From Antrihabitans cavernicola (GTDB lineage: Bacteria; Actinomycetota; Actinomycetes; Mycobacteriales; Mycobacteriaceae), in assembly GCF_008297975.1 (NCBI RefSeq), contig NZ_VLNY01000008.1, positions 1 to 64,000 on the forward strand: DNA of 64,000 bases, written 5' to 3'. The notes beneath the pieces were generated by a model that saw nothing but the letters and a program-made list of their open reading frames with translations, did no database searches and had not been told where the DNA came from. Every line of letters begins with the position of its first letter. Positions within the stretch are counted from its first letter, which is position 1. Shown here piece after piece: positions 1 through 8,565 of this stretch. A program made the translations under genes and the position numbers.

Positions 1-1
1 C

Positions 2-580
2 GGCAGCCACCGCGGACTCCCCGTCACCGCGATCATCACCATGACCCTCGATCAACTCGAAGAAGCCGCCGGAGTCGCGACCACCGCGACCGGTGGCCGT
101 ATCCCCGTTTCCGACGCGTTGAAGATGGCGGAAAAGACGCGACCGTGGTTGGCGATCTTCGACCACGCCGGCCGACCACTGCACCTCGGCAGAACCAGCC
201 GCCTCGCCAGCGGCGAGCAACGCCTGATCCTGATTCCCTTCGATAGGGGGTGCACCAAACCCCGATGCGACAAGCCACCATCGCTGTGCGCGGTTCATCA
301 CGTCAAAGACTGGGTGGAAGGTGGAGAAACCGATATCGACGGCGAAACCTTCGCCTGCGACGGCTGCCACGCCCTCATCACCAAAACCGAGACCGGTTGG
401 CAAACCATCAAAGCCGACGACGATCATGAATTCCCCGGGCGAACTCTGTGGATACCACCGAAACACATCGATCCCGAACAAAAGCCGAGAATCAACCACT
501 GCCACCACCCAGAAGAATTGCTCGACCGAGCAATCGAAGCCGCGAATGGCCGAGAACCTCCTGATGACGATGCCGCATAG
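2..580 (+). CDS. HNH endonuclease (DUF222/13E12 type), 3' part
   Basis: C-terminal ~190 residues of a gene whose 5' part lies outside the window; the frame is open from base 2. The sequence reads GLPVTAIITMTLDQLE near the edge, typical of the region between the DUF222 domain and the nuclease in actinobacterial 13E12 repeat proteins. An HNH-like Cys/His cluster follows: CTKPRCDKPPSLCAVHH, then W, GG, and C..CH. The Asn usually found between the two histidine parts seems to be Gly (TDIDGET), so activity is uncertain. The family is multicopy in these genomes and often linked to genome plasticity; its cell role is not established. Confidence 0.85.
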   Translation, partial: GSHRGLPVTAIITMTLDQLEEAAGVATTATGGRIPVSDALKMAEKTRPWLAIFDHAGRPLHLGRTSRLASGEQRLILIPFDRGCTKPRCDKPPSLCAVHHVKDWVEGGETDIDGETFACDGCHALITKTETGWQTIKADDDHEFPGRTLWIPPKHIDPEQKPRINHCHHPEELLDRAIEAANGREPPDDDAA

Positions 581-650
581 TCGGTCGCCCTCTTTGACGT
601 TGCGCCAAGCCACTGACAACGTCGATCCCGACGCGCCATATATTCGAGTA

Positions 651-1427
651 ATGGACATCACAGGAGTAAGTGCAATCGTCACCGGCGGCGCGTCGGGCAT
701 CGGAGCTGCCGCTGCTCGTCAGCTCGCGGCCAAGGGCGCGAAAGTCGTTGTAGCGGACCTCAATGCAGAAAAAGGCCAGGCGCTCGCGGACGAGATCGGC
801 GGCGCATTCGTGACCGTCGACGTCACCAACACAGAGCAGATCAAGGACGCCATCGCCAAGGCAGAGGAACTCGGTCCGCTGCGCGTGCTGGTCAACTCGG
901 CCGGGATCGGTTGGGCCTCACGCACCATCGGGCGCGATGGCTCCTACGACTCTGCCTTCGACCTCGACGCATTCACCAAGGTCATCAAGATCAACCTCAT
1001 CGGCTCGTTCGATGCCCTCCGCCTGGCGGCAACGGCCATGAGCCGCACCGAACCGCTTGCCGACGGTGAGCGCGGCGCGATCGTCAACATGGCGTCCGCC
1101 GCCGCATTCGACGGCCAGATCGGACAGGCCGCCTATTCCGCGTCCAAAGGCGGCATTGTTGGCATGACCTTGCCGGTCGCCCGTGATCTCTCGGCTGTCG
1201 GCATCCGTGTGAACACCATCGCACCAGGACTGATCGACACGCCCATTTACGGCACCGGTGAAGCCTCGGAGGCCTTCAAGGCCAAGCTCGGCGAGAGCGT
1301 GCTGTTTCCGAAGCGCCTCGGCGACGGCGACCACATCGCGTCGATGGTCGTCGAGCTGGTCACCAACTCGTACATGAATGCCGAGACGATCCGCGTCGAC
1401 GGTGGAATCCGGATGCCACCCAAGTAG
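651..1427 (+). CDS. SDR oxidoreductase, 3-hydroxyacyl-CoA dehydrogenase (HSD10-like)
   Basis: 258-residue short-chain dehydrogenase. The N-terminal Rossmann motif is TGGASGIG, the NNAG-type motif reads VNSAGIG, and the catalytic Ser and YSASK are in place. The insert with MASAAAFDGQIGQ and the ending VDGGIRMPP resemble type II 3-hydroxyacyl-CoA / 2-methyl-3-hydroxybutyryl-CoA dehydrogenases (HSD17B10 group), which oxidise branched or short 3-hydroxyacyl-CoA with NAD+. The frame stays open far upstream (to 321), but the homologous part begins at ATG 651 (MDITGVSAIVTGG), so that start is used. It stands alone, 70 bp after the HNH gene. The precise substrate is inferred from overall resemblance. 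Confidence 0.85.
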   Translation: MDITGVSAIVTGGASGIGAAAARQLAAKGAKVVVADLNAEKGQALADEIGGAFVTVDVTNTEQIKDAIAKAEELGPLRVLVNSAGIGWASRTIGRDGSYDSAFDLDAFTKVIKINLIGSFDALRLAATAMSRTEPLADGERGAIVNMASAAAFDGQIGQAAYSASKGGIVGMTLPVARDLSAVGIRVNTIAPGLIDTPIYGTGEASEAFKAKLGESVLFPKRLGDGDHIASMVVELVTNSYMNAETIRVDGGIRMPPK

Positions 1428-1449
1428 CACTCACTCCCAAGTAACGCAG

Positions 1450-1854
1450 CTACTGGCGCACCAACCACCGCCACCGCGGGATCTCGAAAACGATTGTGGC
1501 GATCACAAGCACCACGCAGAGGACCGCAACGATCGGATTCCACACGATCCACGGTGCAATCGCCGCCGCGGCGAGGGTGAGCGCCAGAATCGCAATCGTC
1601 ACGACCCCCGGGACCGGAACCAGCACTTGCTTCTTGTCCTGGGGCGTTGCGAACACAGTCGGCAGGCCGATGAGCACGATTACCGAGAGCACGGCGAGAA
1701 TGGGAGAAACCGACCACAACGCCCAGGGCGTCGCCACCCACGCGATGATCTCTGTCAGAAATCGCAAGGGCGAGAGGCCATGTGGCGGTGCAGGCTGCTG
1801 TTCGATGCGTTCAGATTCGCACGAAAGCTGCTCGCCCGGGACGCCCTGGCGCAA
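1450..1854 (-). CDS. Small membrane protein, YrdB/DUF2568-like
   Basis: 134-residue protein with four hydrophobic stretches: LRFLTEIIAWVATPWAL, SPILAVLSVIVLIGL, VTIAILALTLAAAAIAP and AVLCVVLVIATIVFE, ending in WRWLVRQ. The opening RFLTE with four short helices resembles the YrdB/DUF2568 family of unknown function. The called start is a TTG with no good ribosome site, and the first ~27 residues are hydrophilic and not typical of the family, so the true start may differ. It is convergent with the SDR gene and divergent from the PAS-GGDEF gene. Function unknown. Confidence 0.6.
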   Translation of the reverse strand: MRQGVPGEQLSCESERIEQQPAPPHGLSPLRFLTEIIAWVATPWALWSVSPILAVLSVIVLIGLPTVFATPQDKKQVLVPVPGVVTIAILALTLAAAAIAPWIVWNPIVAVLCVVLVIATIVFEIPRWRWLVRQ

Positions 1855-1927
1855 TTCTTTCGCTAAATACCCGATGATCGGTACTCTTTATCCGTCGGGC
1901 TGGACGCAAGGGGCGGTGGGGGCGAAA

Positions 1928-3283
1928 GTGATCGCTTCGGACGACGTGGCACGGCTTGCCGGTGCCTGGTGGCGTGCGGTCTCGCCCACCGCGTTCTTTC
2001 CGGCGTCGAGCGTCGTCATGATCCGCACACTGAGCGCGTTGCTGATCGAGTGTGCAGACGCGATCGAGGCCGAGTCGCTCGATCGCAGGCTCGGCGAGCG
2101 CATCGGTGCCGACTTGATTCGCCTCGGCCTCACCAATCCCGACGGACTCGCACACACGATGGACGTGCTGGCCGGTCTCGCCGACATCATGCCCCGCCCA
2201 GAATCGACACTGCGGCTCAACCATTTGCTCGGCTCGATCGCCAAGGGGTACGCCGTCGAACTGCGGAACAGAACGCTCGCTCATCAGGAGGCGATTCATC
2301 ACGCGATGGCATCGACTCGGCAAGCCGCGGCGGACGCACTTCGCCTCAGCGACGCGAGGTTTCGCGTGGTTTTCGAGAACGCCGCCATCGCAATCCTCAT
2401 CGGTGACAGCAAAGGCATTCTGCTCGACGCGAATCCGACCATCACGCGCATGTTCGGCCGATCCGTCGACGAGCTGCGCGGGACGTCGATGGTCGACTTC
2501 GTCCAAGCCTCCGATCGTGCCGACGTTCTCGCGCGAGTCGCGAGCGACCTTGCGGGCCCGGACGGCGGAAGTGTGCGCTTCGACAGTCGCTATCCCACCC
2601 GCGACGGCGTCAGCGGTTGGGTGTCGTTGACCCTCACCAGAATCAACGGTGCTGGCGCGGCTGATTCCTACATTCTGGCCGTCGGGCAGGACGTCACCGA
2701 ACGACGGCAGCTTCAGGACGAGCTACACCATCAGTCCCGGCACGATCCGCTCACCGGCATCCCCAACCGACTCATGTTGCGCGAGCGACTGATCGAACTG
2801 ATCGACGCGGCGGGCACCGACGATCGGATCGGACTGTGTTTCCTCGATCTCGACGACTTCAAGGACATCAACGACCGCCACGGCCACAGCACCGGCGACC
2901 GCTTGCTCGCCGAAGTGGCGAGCCGATTGCACACGCAGGTGACGCGCGATGGCAATCTGGTCGCTCGAATCGGTGGTGACGAATTCGTCGTCCTGATTCC
3001 CTCGCCACCCGACGACGACGCCGTAGTCGACGTTGCCGCAAGCCTTTTCGAGGCGTTGAACGAACCGCTCGAAGCCGACGGTCGGCAATTCTCGATCTCG
3101 GCGAGCATCGGTATGTCCGCACCGAGGATCGCGGGCACCGACCCGGACGCGTTGCTCGACGACGCCGATACCGGCATGTACCAGGCGAAGGCGCGCGGCC
3201 GCGGGCAGTGGGTGATGCACAACGGTCACAACGGCGTCGAAACCTTCGGCGGATCCGTGCGGCCCGAGCGGGTCGCCGACTGA
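1928..3283 (+). CDS. PAS-GGDEF protein, probable diguanylate cyclase
   Basis: About 451 residues. The N-terminal ~130 residues form an alpha-helical region (LAGAWWRAVSPTAFFP...) that is also recognisable in the GGDEF-EAL protein near 31.8 kb. A PAS domain (FRVVFENAAIAILI to VTERRQL) and a GGDEF domain with an intact RIGGDEF active site follow, so it probably makes cyclic di-GMP from two GTP. The inhibitory I-site RxxD is degenerate (RDGN), suggesting weak product inhibition. Start: GTG 1928 has a purine-rich GGTGGGGG upstream; ATG 1874 in the same frame is the alternative (469 residues). There is no transmembrane segment, so the signal sensed is probably cytoplasmic. Confidence 0.85.
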   Translation: MIASDDVARLAGAWWRAVSPTAFFPASSVVMIRTLSALLIECADAIEAESLDRRLGERIGADLIRLGLTNPDGLAHTMDVLAGLADIMPRPESTLRLNHLLGSIAKGYAVELRNRTLAHQEAIHHAMASTRQAAADALRLSDARFRVVFENAAIAILIGDSKGILLDANPTITRMFGRSVDELRGTSMVDFVQASDRADVLARVASDLAGPDGGSVRFDSRYPTRDGVSGWVSLTLTRINGAGAADSYILAVGQDVTERRQLQDELHHQSRHDPLTGIPNRLMLRERLIELIDAAGTDDRIGLCFLDLDDFKDINDRHGHSTGDRLLAEVASRLHTQVTRDGNLVARIGGDEFVVLIPSPPDDDAVVDVAASLFEALNEPLEADGRQFSISASIGMSAPRIAGTDPDALLDDADTGMYQAKARGRGQWVMHNGHNGVETFGGSVRPERVAD

Positions 3284-3299
3284 CGCCTGCACCGACAGC

Positions 3300-4022
3300 T
3301 CAGCCGACGCTCACCAGCCTTGCGCCACCATCGGTTTCGATGATGGTGCCGGTCGTGTTCGGATTCGTCGCTGCAAGTACGACGACGTCCGCGACATCGT
3401 CCGCGGTGGCAATCCTGCGGGCCGGCAACGACGACGACGCCGCTGTGAAGTATGCGGCCTTCGCTTCGTCGGGAAGTCCACTCCACCATGGGGTGTCGAC
3501 CAGGCCGGGTGAGACACCGTTGACGCGGATCGGCGCCAACTCGACGGCCAGCGGCTTCACCAACGCTTCGACGGCGCCGTTGATCGACGCAATTCCCGCA
3601 CTTCCCGGCATCCCGGAGCGTGCTGTCGTCGCACCGATCACCGTGATGGAACCGGTGCCGCTGAGGTACGGCAGCGCAGCCTGGACCGTTGTGATGTGTG
3701 CCCAGAACTTGGCGTCGAATGCCCGCCGCAGGACATCGAGGTCCAAGTCGGCCAATGGGCCTACGCCATCGCTTCCGCTGACTGTGACGATCAACCAATC
3801 GATGGTTCCGATTGTTCTGCAAAGGTTTTCGATGTCCGCGCGGCTTCCGGCATCGGCCTGATGCACGACCAGTTCGGAGTGCGCCGCGGCCACCGTGTCC
3901 AGCCGCTCTCTGCTCCGTCCGGCCACGTGGACCTCTGCGCCGTGCGCGCGTTGCAGCTTCAGCGCCGTCGCGAGACCGATGCCCGATGTGCCTCCGACGA
4001 TCAATGCTGTGGGGTTCGACAT
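3300..4022 (-). CDS. Atypical SDR-family protein lacking the YxxxK motif
   Basis: 240 residues, with the glycine motif GGTSGIG and C-terminal VSPGLVDTPWW and ETDGG typical of SDR enzymes. Where classical members have the catalytic Tyr-x-x-x-Lys, this protein reads GIASINGAVEAL, so both the Tyr and the Lys are absent. A subgroup of actinobacterial and proteobacterial SDR-like proteins has this S-I-N form; whether they are reductases is not established. It is divergent from a TetR gene across a 59-bp spacer with a perfect palindrome, so it is probably that regulator's target. It is convergent with the PAS-GGDEF gene. Confidence 0.8.
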   Translation of the reverse strand: MSNPTALIVGGTSGIGLATALKLQRAHGAEVHVAGRSRERLDTVAAAHSELVVHQADAGSRADIENLCRTIGTIDWLIVTVSGSDGVGPLADLDLDVLRRAFDAKFWAHITTVQAALPYLSGTGSITVIGATTARSGMPGSAGIASINGAVEALVKPLAVELAPIRVNGVSPGLVDTPWWSGLPDEAKAAYFTAASSSLPARRIATADDVADVVVLAATNPNTTGTIIETDGGARLVSVG

Positions 4023-4054
4023 GTCATTCTCCTATTTCTAACCGGACCGTCTCG

Positions 4055-4064
4055 TATTGCAATA
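4055..4064. promoter_or_regulatory. Palindrome in the SDR/TetR divergent spacer
   Basis: The perfect 10-bp palindrome TATTGCAATA sits in the middle of the spacer between the divergent SDR-like gene and the TetR gene. Outer half sites CTCGT (4051-4055) and ATGAG (4072-4076) also face each other imperfectly. Position and symmetry fit an operator for the TetR protein, acting on its own gene and the SDR gene. No binding data are implied. Confidence 0.45.
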
Positions 4065-4081
4065 GGCTAGCATGAGAGTCG

Positions 4082-4666
4082 ATGACGAGCACCGATGAAA
4101 AACGACCCGGCCGTAAGCGCAGCGAAGACACGCGGCGCTCGATTCTCGGCGCCGCGCTCGAGTTGGTGAGCGAAGGCGGATACGCGAGCCTGTCGATCGA
4201 AGGGATCGCAGCGCGGGCCGGCGCGAGCAAGCAGACCGTCTACCGATGGTGGCCGTCGAAGGCAGACGTGCTGCTGGACGCGATCGCAACCAAGGCAGAG
4301 CTGGCAATCACCACTGACGACACCGGTTCGTTCGCCGGTGATGTGCGCAGCTTCGTCACCGAGAGCATCGCGGTCGGTGCCCACGATCAGGTGCGACGCG
4401 TCTTGCGAATCCTGATGGCGCAGGCGCAGATCGACGAAGAATTCGCCGTCCGATTCCGGGAGGGCTTCCTGGACAGGCGTCGAATCGCACTGAAATCCAT
4501 CATCGACCGTGCGCGCTCACACGGCGACCTGGATTCGGCGTTGAGCCCGGACACCATGTGCGACATCGTGTTCGGCACCTTCTGGTACCAAATACTCGTT
4601 ACGGATGGAGATTTCGACGACGACCTTGCCGACCAGTTGGCCTTTGCGGTCACCGGCAGACCCTGA
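4082..4666 (+). CDS. TetR-family transcriptional regulator
   Basis: 194 residues. The N-terminal helix-turn-helix is RRSILGAALELVSEGGYASLS then IEGIAARAGASKQTVYRWW, a textbook TetR/AcrR DNA-binding domain. The C-terminal part (LRILMAQAQIDEEFAVRFREGFL) resembles the TetR_C group around AcrR-like regulators with small hydrophobic ligands. It is divergent from the SDR-like gene and followed 11 bp later by the convergent PPOX/Ddn gene. Likely a repressor of the SDR gene and itself; the ligand is unknown. Confidence 0.9.
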   Translation: MTSTDEKRPGRKRSEDTRRSILGAALELVSEGGYASLSIEGIAARAGASKQTVYRWWPSKADVLLDAIATKAELAITTDDTGSFAGDVRSFVTESIAVGAHDQVRRVLRILMAQAQIDEEFAVRFREGFLDRRRIALKSIIDRARSHGDLDSALSPDTMCDIVFGTFWYQILVTDGDFDDDLADQLAFAVTGRP

Positions 4667-4677
4667 TGGCCGCTTCC

Positions 4678-6009
4678 TCAGTCGAGATCGATCCGCACCG
4701 TCAGCAAATTCGAACCGATTATCCCGACGACCGCGCTGTTGAGCCTGGGTAGTTCGCGCAATCGCTCGCGCGGATCGTCGCCGTCGACGATCACCGCGGT
4801 ACCGGTCCGCCAAACCCCCCGGAGTTGGAGACGGACGTTCGAGTCCGCGATCAGATTCTGTACGTACTGCGACTTACGGCCGAATTCCGACACCATCCAG
4901 TACGTGGATCCGACCAGCCTGCCGCCGACCGGCGTCTGCCGCGGCAGGCCACTCTTGCGGCCGGTGGTCTCCAAGACGGCCTGGCTGCTCATCAGCCGCG
5001 CTACCCGCCGCCCGATCGGGTTCGCGACTCTGCGCTGTACCGGCGTGCTCACACGGTGCCGAATATCCAACGGCGGCAACGACGGAACGCCCGCTCGTCT
5101 CGCTCGCACCAACCCGATCCGATCAACTGTGCCCACGCCCGCGCGCCACGCCAGCTTGCTGGCCGGGATCGAATAGCTCTGCCGAGTGTGCGGCGCGTAC
5201 AACGCTGTGTCGCCGTCGCTCTCGACCCAGCCGGTCATAACGATCTGACTCGCACCGAGGTTGCCCTCGGTGAAGGCGTGGCCGGTGAGACCGGCTCGGC
5301 GCGCGCCCGCCGGAAGCAAACCGTTCGGCAGCGCCACGCGGATGCCCGCGGGTGAATCCTCGACTTTGCCCACCGGCGCGACCACCGGATAGCCGTCGGC
5401 ACCCACCCAACCCAGCAGCCGATGCGGGAGCCCGCTCAGCGTACGAGTCGCTTTGGCCACATCGATTCGCGGGACGACACCTTTTTCGGGTGGCACCTGT
5501 GACGGCGTGAGTTCTGTCGGTTCCGGGCGACCGATAACTGTTGGCATGTCGGTGCATTCGCGATCGGCGAACGCCAGGATGCGCTGCACCCGCACGCGGA
5601 CGACGACGCGGTCCCACCAGAACGGCCCGTCCCACCAGTTCCAGAACGGTCCACCCAGTGTGCCGGGGCCGAGCGCGAGGCCGGGTCGTTCGAAGAGCGG
5701 TTCCAGTTCGGAGCGATCGGGGTGCCACGAGAAGGTGGCATCGCCCTGGGCGATCACGAAGTCGTCGCCTTCCGCGGTGCCGTGCTCGCGCGCATGGAAA
5801 ACCACTGCGACAGAGGGGTTGTCCGCCAACCGTCGCAGTTTCTTGAATGCGGCGAGATTGCTGGTGAACGTCAATGTCCCAGTCTCGCTGTCCCAGCCGA
5901 AGTTGTTCACGGCGGACACGACGACGCCTTGGCGGGGCGTCACGTGTGCAAGTGCGACCGTGAGGTCACCGTCGAGAATGTCGTCGAGTTCGCGCGTTGC
6001 GGTCGTCAC
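4678..6009 (-). CDS. PPOX-like / Ddn-like (F420) two-domain fusion protein
   Basis: 443 residues from GTG 6009 (upstream frame is open to 6111, but VTTATRELDDILDG begins the conserved part). The N-terminal ~270 residues resemble pyridoxamine 5'-phosphate oxidase-like split-barrel proteins (NNFGWDSETGTLTFTSN, NPSVAVVFHAR). The last ~110 residues resemble the Ddn/nitroreductase family of deazaflavin (F420)-dependent proteins, with LETTGRKSG, TPVGG, YWMVSEFGRKSQYVQNL and the ending LLTVRIDLD. The two split barrels may bind flavin and F420 respectively; this is inference. It faces the TetR gene and is probably cytoplasmic. The substrate cannot be read from the sequence. Confidence 0.7.
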   Translation of the reverse strand: MTTATRELDDILDGDLTVALAHVTPRQGVVVSAVNNFGWDSETGTLTFTSNLAAFKKLRRLADNPSVAVVFHAREHGTAEGDDFVIAQGDATFSWHPDRSELEPLFERPGLALGPGTLGGPFWNWWDGPFWWDRVVVRVRVQRILAFADRECTDMPTVIGRPEPTELTPSQVPPEKGVVPRIDVAKATRTLSGLPHRLLGWVGADGYPVVAPVGKVEDSPAGIRVALPNGLLPAGARRAGLTGHAFTEGNLGASQIVMTGWVESDGDTALYAPHTRQSYSIPASKLAWRAGVGTVDRIGLVRARRAGVPSLPPLDIRHRVSTPVQRRVANPIGRRVARLMSSQAVLETTGRKSGLPRQTPVGGRLVGSTYWMVSEFGRKSQYVQNLIADSNVRLQLRGVWRTGTAVIVDGDDPRERLRELPRLNSAVVGIIGSNLLTVRIDLD

Positions 6010-6197
6010 GCTGCACAAGGCTATTGGTAGTCGGCGCCGCGTGCATCGTGCCGAGAGCGGAGCGACGTCTCCACCCACGGTAGGAGAGCACACCGGGTAA
6101 CGGACAGGCATCGCTTGTGGATTCCCGCTAACACCGACCCGGTTGTGAACGACACTGCTTACTGAAGGTAATCATCTGAGAGAGGAAGGTCGACGAC

Positions 6198-6683
6198 ATG
6201 TCAGCGATCAATATGAAGAAGGCCGCCGGTGTTCTCGCGGCAGTCGCCGTCGTTCCCGTGTTCGCGGGCGGTTTCGCACACGCCGAAACGCCTGGCACCG
6301 TGTATTTCTCGGCTTCAATCTTCAATTGTTCGATCAACGACGCCGGAGATGTCGGGTGTGACGCCTCCTACCCCCGATCGATGTTCATCGACGTGAACGC
6401 CGGCAGCGGCGACGCTTCCATCCCGGTGCCGTTCCCGGTCAGCCAGGTCGTCATCGATGTGCCTTGGGCGCCAGCGCATCCCGGCTTCGCGCCAGGAGCT
6501 CATACGTTGCCCGGTGGAAATCCCAACATCAGCGTCGTTGGCCACCCGTCCGGCTCGGGAGCAACGTCCGGCTCCGAGGTGACTCACGCAGGCGCCAGCT
6601 GCTCGACCGGATTCCACGGCAGCTTCAGTTGCACATCGAAGGGCCACAACTTCAGTTACTACGAATCGATCATGGCAAACTGA
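6198..6683 (+). CDS. Secreted hypothetical protein
   Basis: 161 residues with a clear Sec signal peptide: MSAINMKK, a hydrophobic core, and a predicted cleavage after AHA (before ETPGTV). The mature ~130-residue part is rich in Ser, Gly, Pro and His and has four cysteines (NCS, GCD, SCS, SCT), which could form two disulfides. The start is supported by GAGAGGAAGG 13 bp upstream. I do not recognise the family. It stands alone and is followed by a strong hairpin terminator. Confidence 0.75.
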   Translation: MSAINMKKAAGVLAAVAVVPVFAGGFAHAETPGTVYFSASIFNCSINDAGDVGCDASYPRSMFIDVNAGSGDASIPVPFPVSQVVIDVPWAPAHPGFAPGAHTLPGGNPNISVVGHPSGSGATSGSEVTHAGASCSTGFHGSFSCTSKGHNFSYYESIMAN

Positions 6684-6690
6684 CGGCACA

Positions 6691-6724
6691 CCGTGATCAG
6701 GTTGGGGATCCGACCTGATCACGG
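6691..6724 (+). terminator. Hairpin terminator after the secreted protein gene
   Basis: A perfect 12-bp stem, CCGTGATCAGGT (6691-6702) pairing with ACCTGATCACGG (6713-6724), with a 10-base loop. It begins 7 bp after the stop codon. No U-tract follows, as is common for actinobacterial hairpin terminators. Confidence 0.75.
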
Positions 6725-6763
6725 CCCGTGTTTCGCCGGGATGATCTTGTCTCCGTTCGCATC

Positions 6764-6793
6764 TTGACGCGGGTTCGCCGGGAGGGCTAAGTT
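6764..6793 (+). promoter_or_regulatory. Predicted promoter of the MFS gene at 6835
   Basis: TTGACG (6764-6769) and TAAGTT (6788-6793) spaced 18 bp apart make a plausible sigma-A promoter about 40 bp before the transporter's start codon. The CRP/GlxR-like site lies just downstream of the -10 box. Confidence 0.45.
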
Positions 6794-6803
6794 CAGCCAA
6801 CCC

Positions 6804-6819
6804 TATGACCTAGATCACA
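6804..6819. promoter_or_regulatory. CRP/GlxR-like binding site
   Basis: TATGACCTAGATCACA agrees with the TGTGA-NN-TA-NN-TCACA consensus of actinobacterial CRP/GlxR regulators at all but one defined position. It lies between the predicted -10 box and the start codon of the MFS gene, where a bound protein would more likely repress than activate. Confidence 0.55.
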
Positions 6820-6834
6820 ATTAGCGAGGCAGCA

Positions 6835-8565
6835 ATGGTCGGGACTCTAGTTCGGCCACACGATCCCGATCATCCACTCAGGACAGAACCGCGCGGCATC
6901 AGTCGACTGTGGAGGCGGGAGCTCAACAGCTACCCCGACCCGGCTCGCCGATACTTCTACCTCGGCATCACGGTGTTGGCCACGGTGGTGTCCTACTACG
7001 AGCTCTACGTTCAGGGCACCGTCGCAACGAAAATCATCGCGGACTACCAGATCACGTTCTTCCAGTTCGTCATGTTCGCGGCGATCGGCAACCTGCTCGG
7101 CGCCTTCGCGTCGGTGGCCGCCGGACTCGCAGACCGTTGGGGCCGTGCGAATTTGGTGGTCGGCGGGCTGGTGCTCACCGCACTCCTGACGGCATTCGCG
7201 TTGCCGTACGCCCCGAACGGGCTGACCTACCTGTACCTCTTCGCCGTACTGAACATCGTCGAAGGCGTCACTCTCGTCGCGACTCCTGCACTGATCAGGG
7301 ACTTTTCGCCGCAGCTGGGGCGGGCGTCGGCCATGGGATTCTGGACGTTGGGTCCGGTGCTCGGCAGCCTCGTCGCGGCCGCGGTATCGACCAACACGCT
7401 CGACGACCATCCGGACTGGCGTTTCCAGTTCCACGTCGCAGGCATCGTCGGCATCGTGGTGGCAGTGATTGCGCTGCTGGGGATTCGAGAGTTGTCGCCA
7501 CGCCTGCGCGATCAGCTGATGGTCAGTGTTCGCGACCGTCAGGTCATCGAGGCGCGCGCGGCAGGCATCGACCCGGAGCAAGCGCTGAAGGGCAGCTGGC
7601 GGCAGATGATGAAGTTCGACATCATCGGCTCGGCCTTCGCGATCGCCCTGTTCTTGCTCTTCTACTACATCTTCGTCGGCTTCTTCGTCGTCTACTACGG
7701 AACCGTGTTCGGCTACTCCGAGGCACGGGCCAACGGCCTCGCCAATTGGTATTGGGTGAGCAACGCGATCACGTTGGTGATCTGCGGCGTGCTCTCCGAC
7801 AAGCTACGAGTGCGCAAGCCATTCATGTTGGTGGGGGCCATCATTGCGGTGGTCGGGTCGGGCATCTTCGCAAGCCTTGCGACGAAACCCGATACGTCGT
7901 ACTACACCTTCGCGATCGCTCTGATGATCATCGCCATCGGTGCCGGGTTGGTGTTCTGCGCCTGGATGGCCGGCTTCACCGAGACGGTCGAGAAGTACAA
8001 CCCGGCGGCGTCGGCGACCGGGCTCGCGGTGTGGGGCGGCACCCTGCGCACGGTGGTGACGATCGCTCTCATCGTGTTCGTGTTGGTGCTGCCCGCAACG
8101 TCGACGCTCGCCGATCACGGCCCGCGGTTGCAGCGCGTCGTTGCTGCGAACTCGGAGAACATCGCGACCGCGCAGGCGCTCTCACCCGAGACTCTCGCTG
8201 GGCTGCAAAAGGATCCGCCGGATCTGACCGCGGCGACGTCGGCCTTGGATCAGATCGTCAAGGCCGGTCTGGCCCCGAATCAGGACGCGGCGATTCAGCG
8301 ACTTCTGAAGCTCGGCAGCAACCCGATTCCCGCCAACGATCAGTGGTATCTGAAGACGTACGGTGCTGATGTTCAGCAAGCCCAGAAGGACAATCCCGGG
8401 CAGTGGCAGAACTGGTGGTGGGCGTGCTTCGTCGGCCAAATCCTGTTCATACCATTCATTTTCATCATGTCCGGTCGGTGGAGCCCGAAGAAGGCACGCG
8501 AAGACGCCGAGGCACATGCGGCGAAGGTGCGGGACGAGCTGGCGAAGCTGGAGGCCCGCGGTTAG
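6835..8565 (+). CDS. MFS transporter with an extra C-terminal extracytoplasmic segment
   Basis: 576 residues, a major facilitator permease. The motif GLADRWGRANL lies between TM2 and TM3. A ~110-residue hydrophilic stretch rich in Ala, Gln, Pro and Asp (about residues 425-535) separates the last two membrane segments, then WWWACFVGQILFIPFIFIM and a charged tail follow. Such inserts occur in a subgroup of actinobacterial MFS proteins of unknown substrate. The ribosome site is GAGG six bases before the ATG. The gene ends overlapping the 3' end of nanR by 4 bp in convergent orientation, so it may or may not belong to the sialic acid locus; the substrate is unknown. Confidence 0.8.
   Translation: MVGTLVRPHDPDHPLRTEPRGISRLWRRELNSYPDPARRYFYLGITVLATVVSYYELYVQGTVATKIIADYQITFFQFVMFAAIGNLLGAFASVAAGLADRWGRANLVVGGLVLTALLTAFALPYAPNGLTYLYLFAVLNIVEGVTLVATPALIRDFSPQLGRASAMGFWTLGPVLGSLVAAAVSTNTLDDHPDWRFQFHVAGIVGIVVAVIALLGIRELSPRLRDQLMVSVRDRQVIEARAAGIDPEQALKGSWRQMMKFDIIGSAFAIALFLLFYYIFVGFFVVYYGTVFGYSEARANGLANWYWVSNAITLVICGVLSDKLRVRKPFMLVGAIIAVVGSGIFASLATKPDTSYYTFAIALMIIAIGAGLVFCAWMAGFTETVEKYNPAASATGLAVWGGTLRTVVTIALIVFVLVLPATSTLADHGPRLQRVVAANSENIATAQALSPETLAGLQKDPPDLTAATSALDQIVKAGLAPNQDAAIQRLLKLGSNPIPANDQWYLKTYGADVQQAQKDNPGQWQNWWWACFVGQILFIPFIFIMSGRWSPKKAREDAEAHAAKVRDELAKLEARG

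Noticed and set aside
321-650. N-terminal extension of the SDR frame
   Set aside because: The frame is open because it runs antiparallel to GC-rich codons of the HNH gene; family homology begins only at ATG 651.
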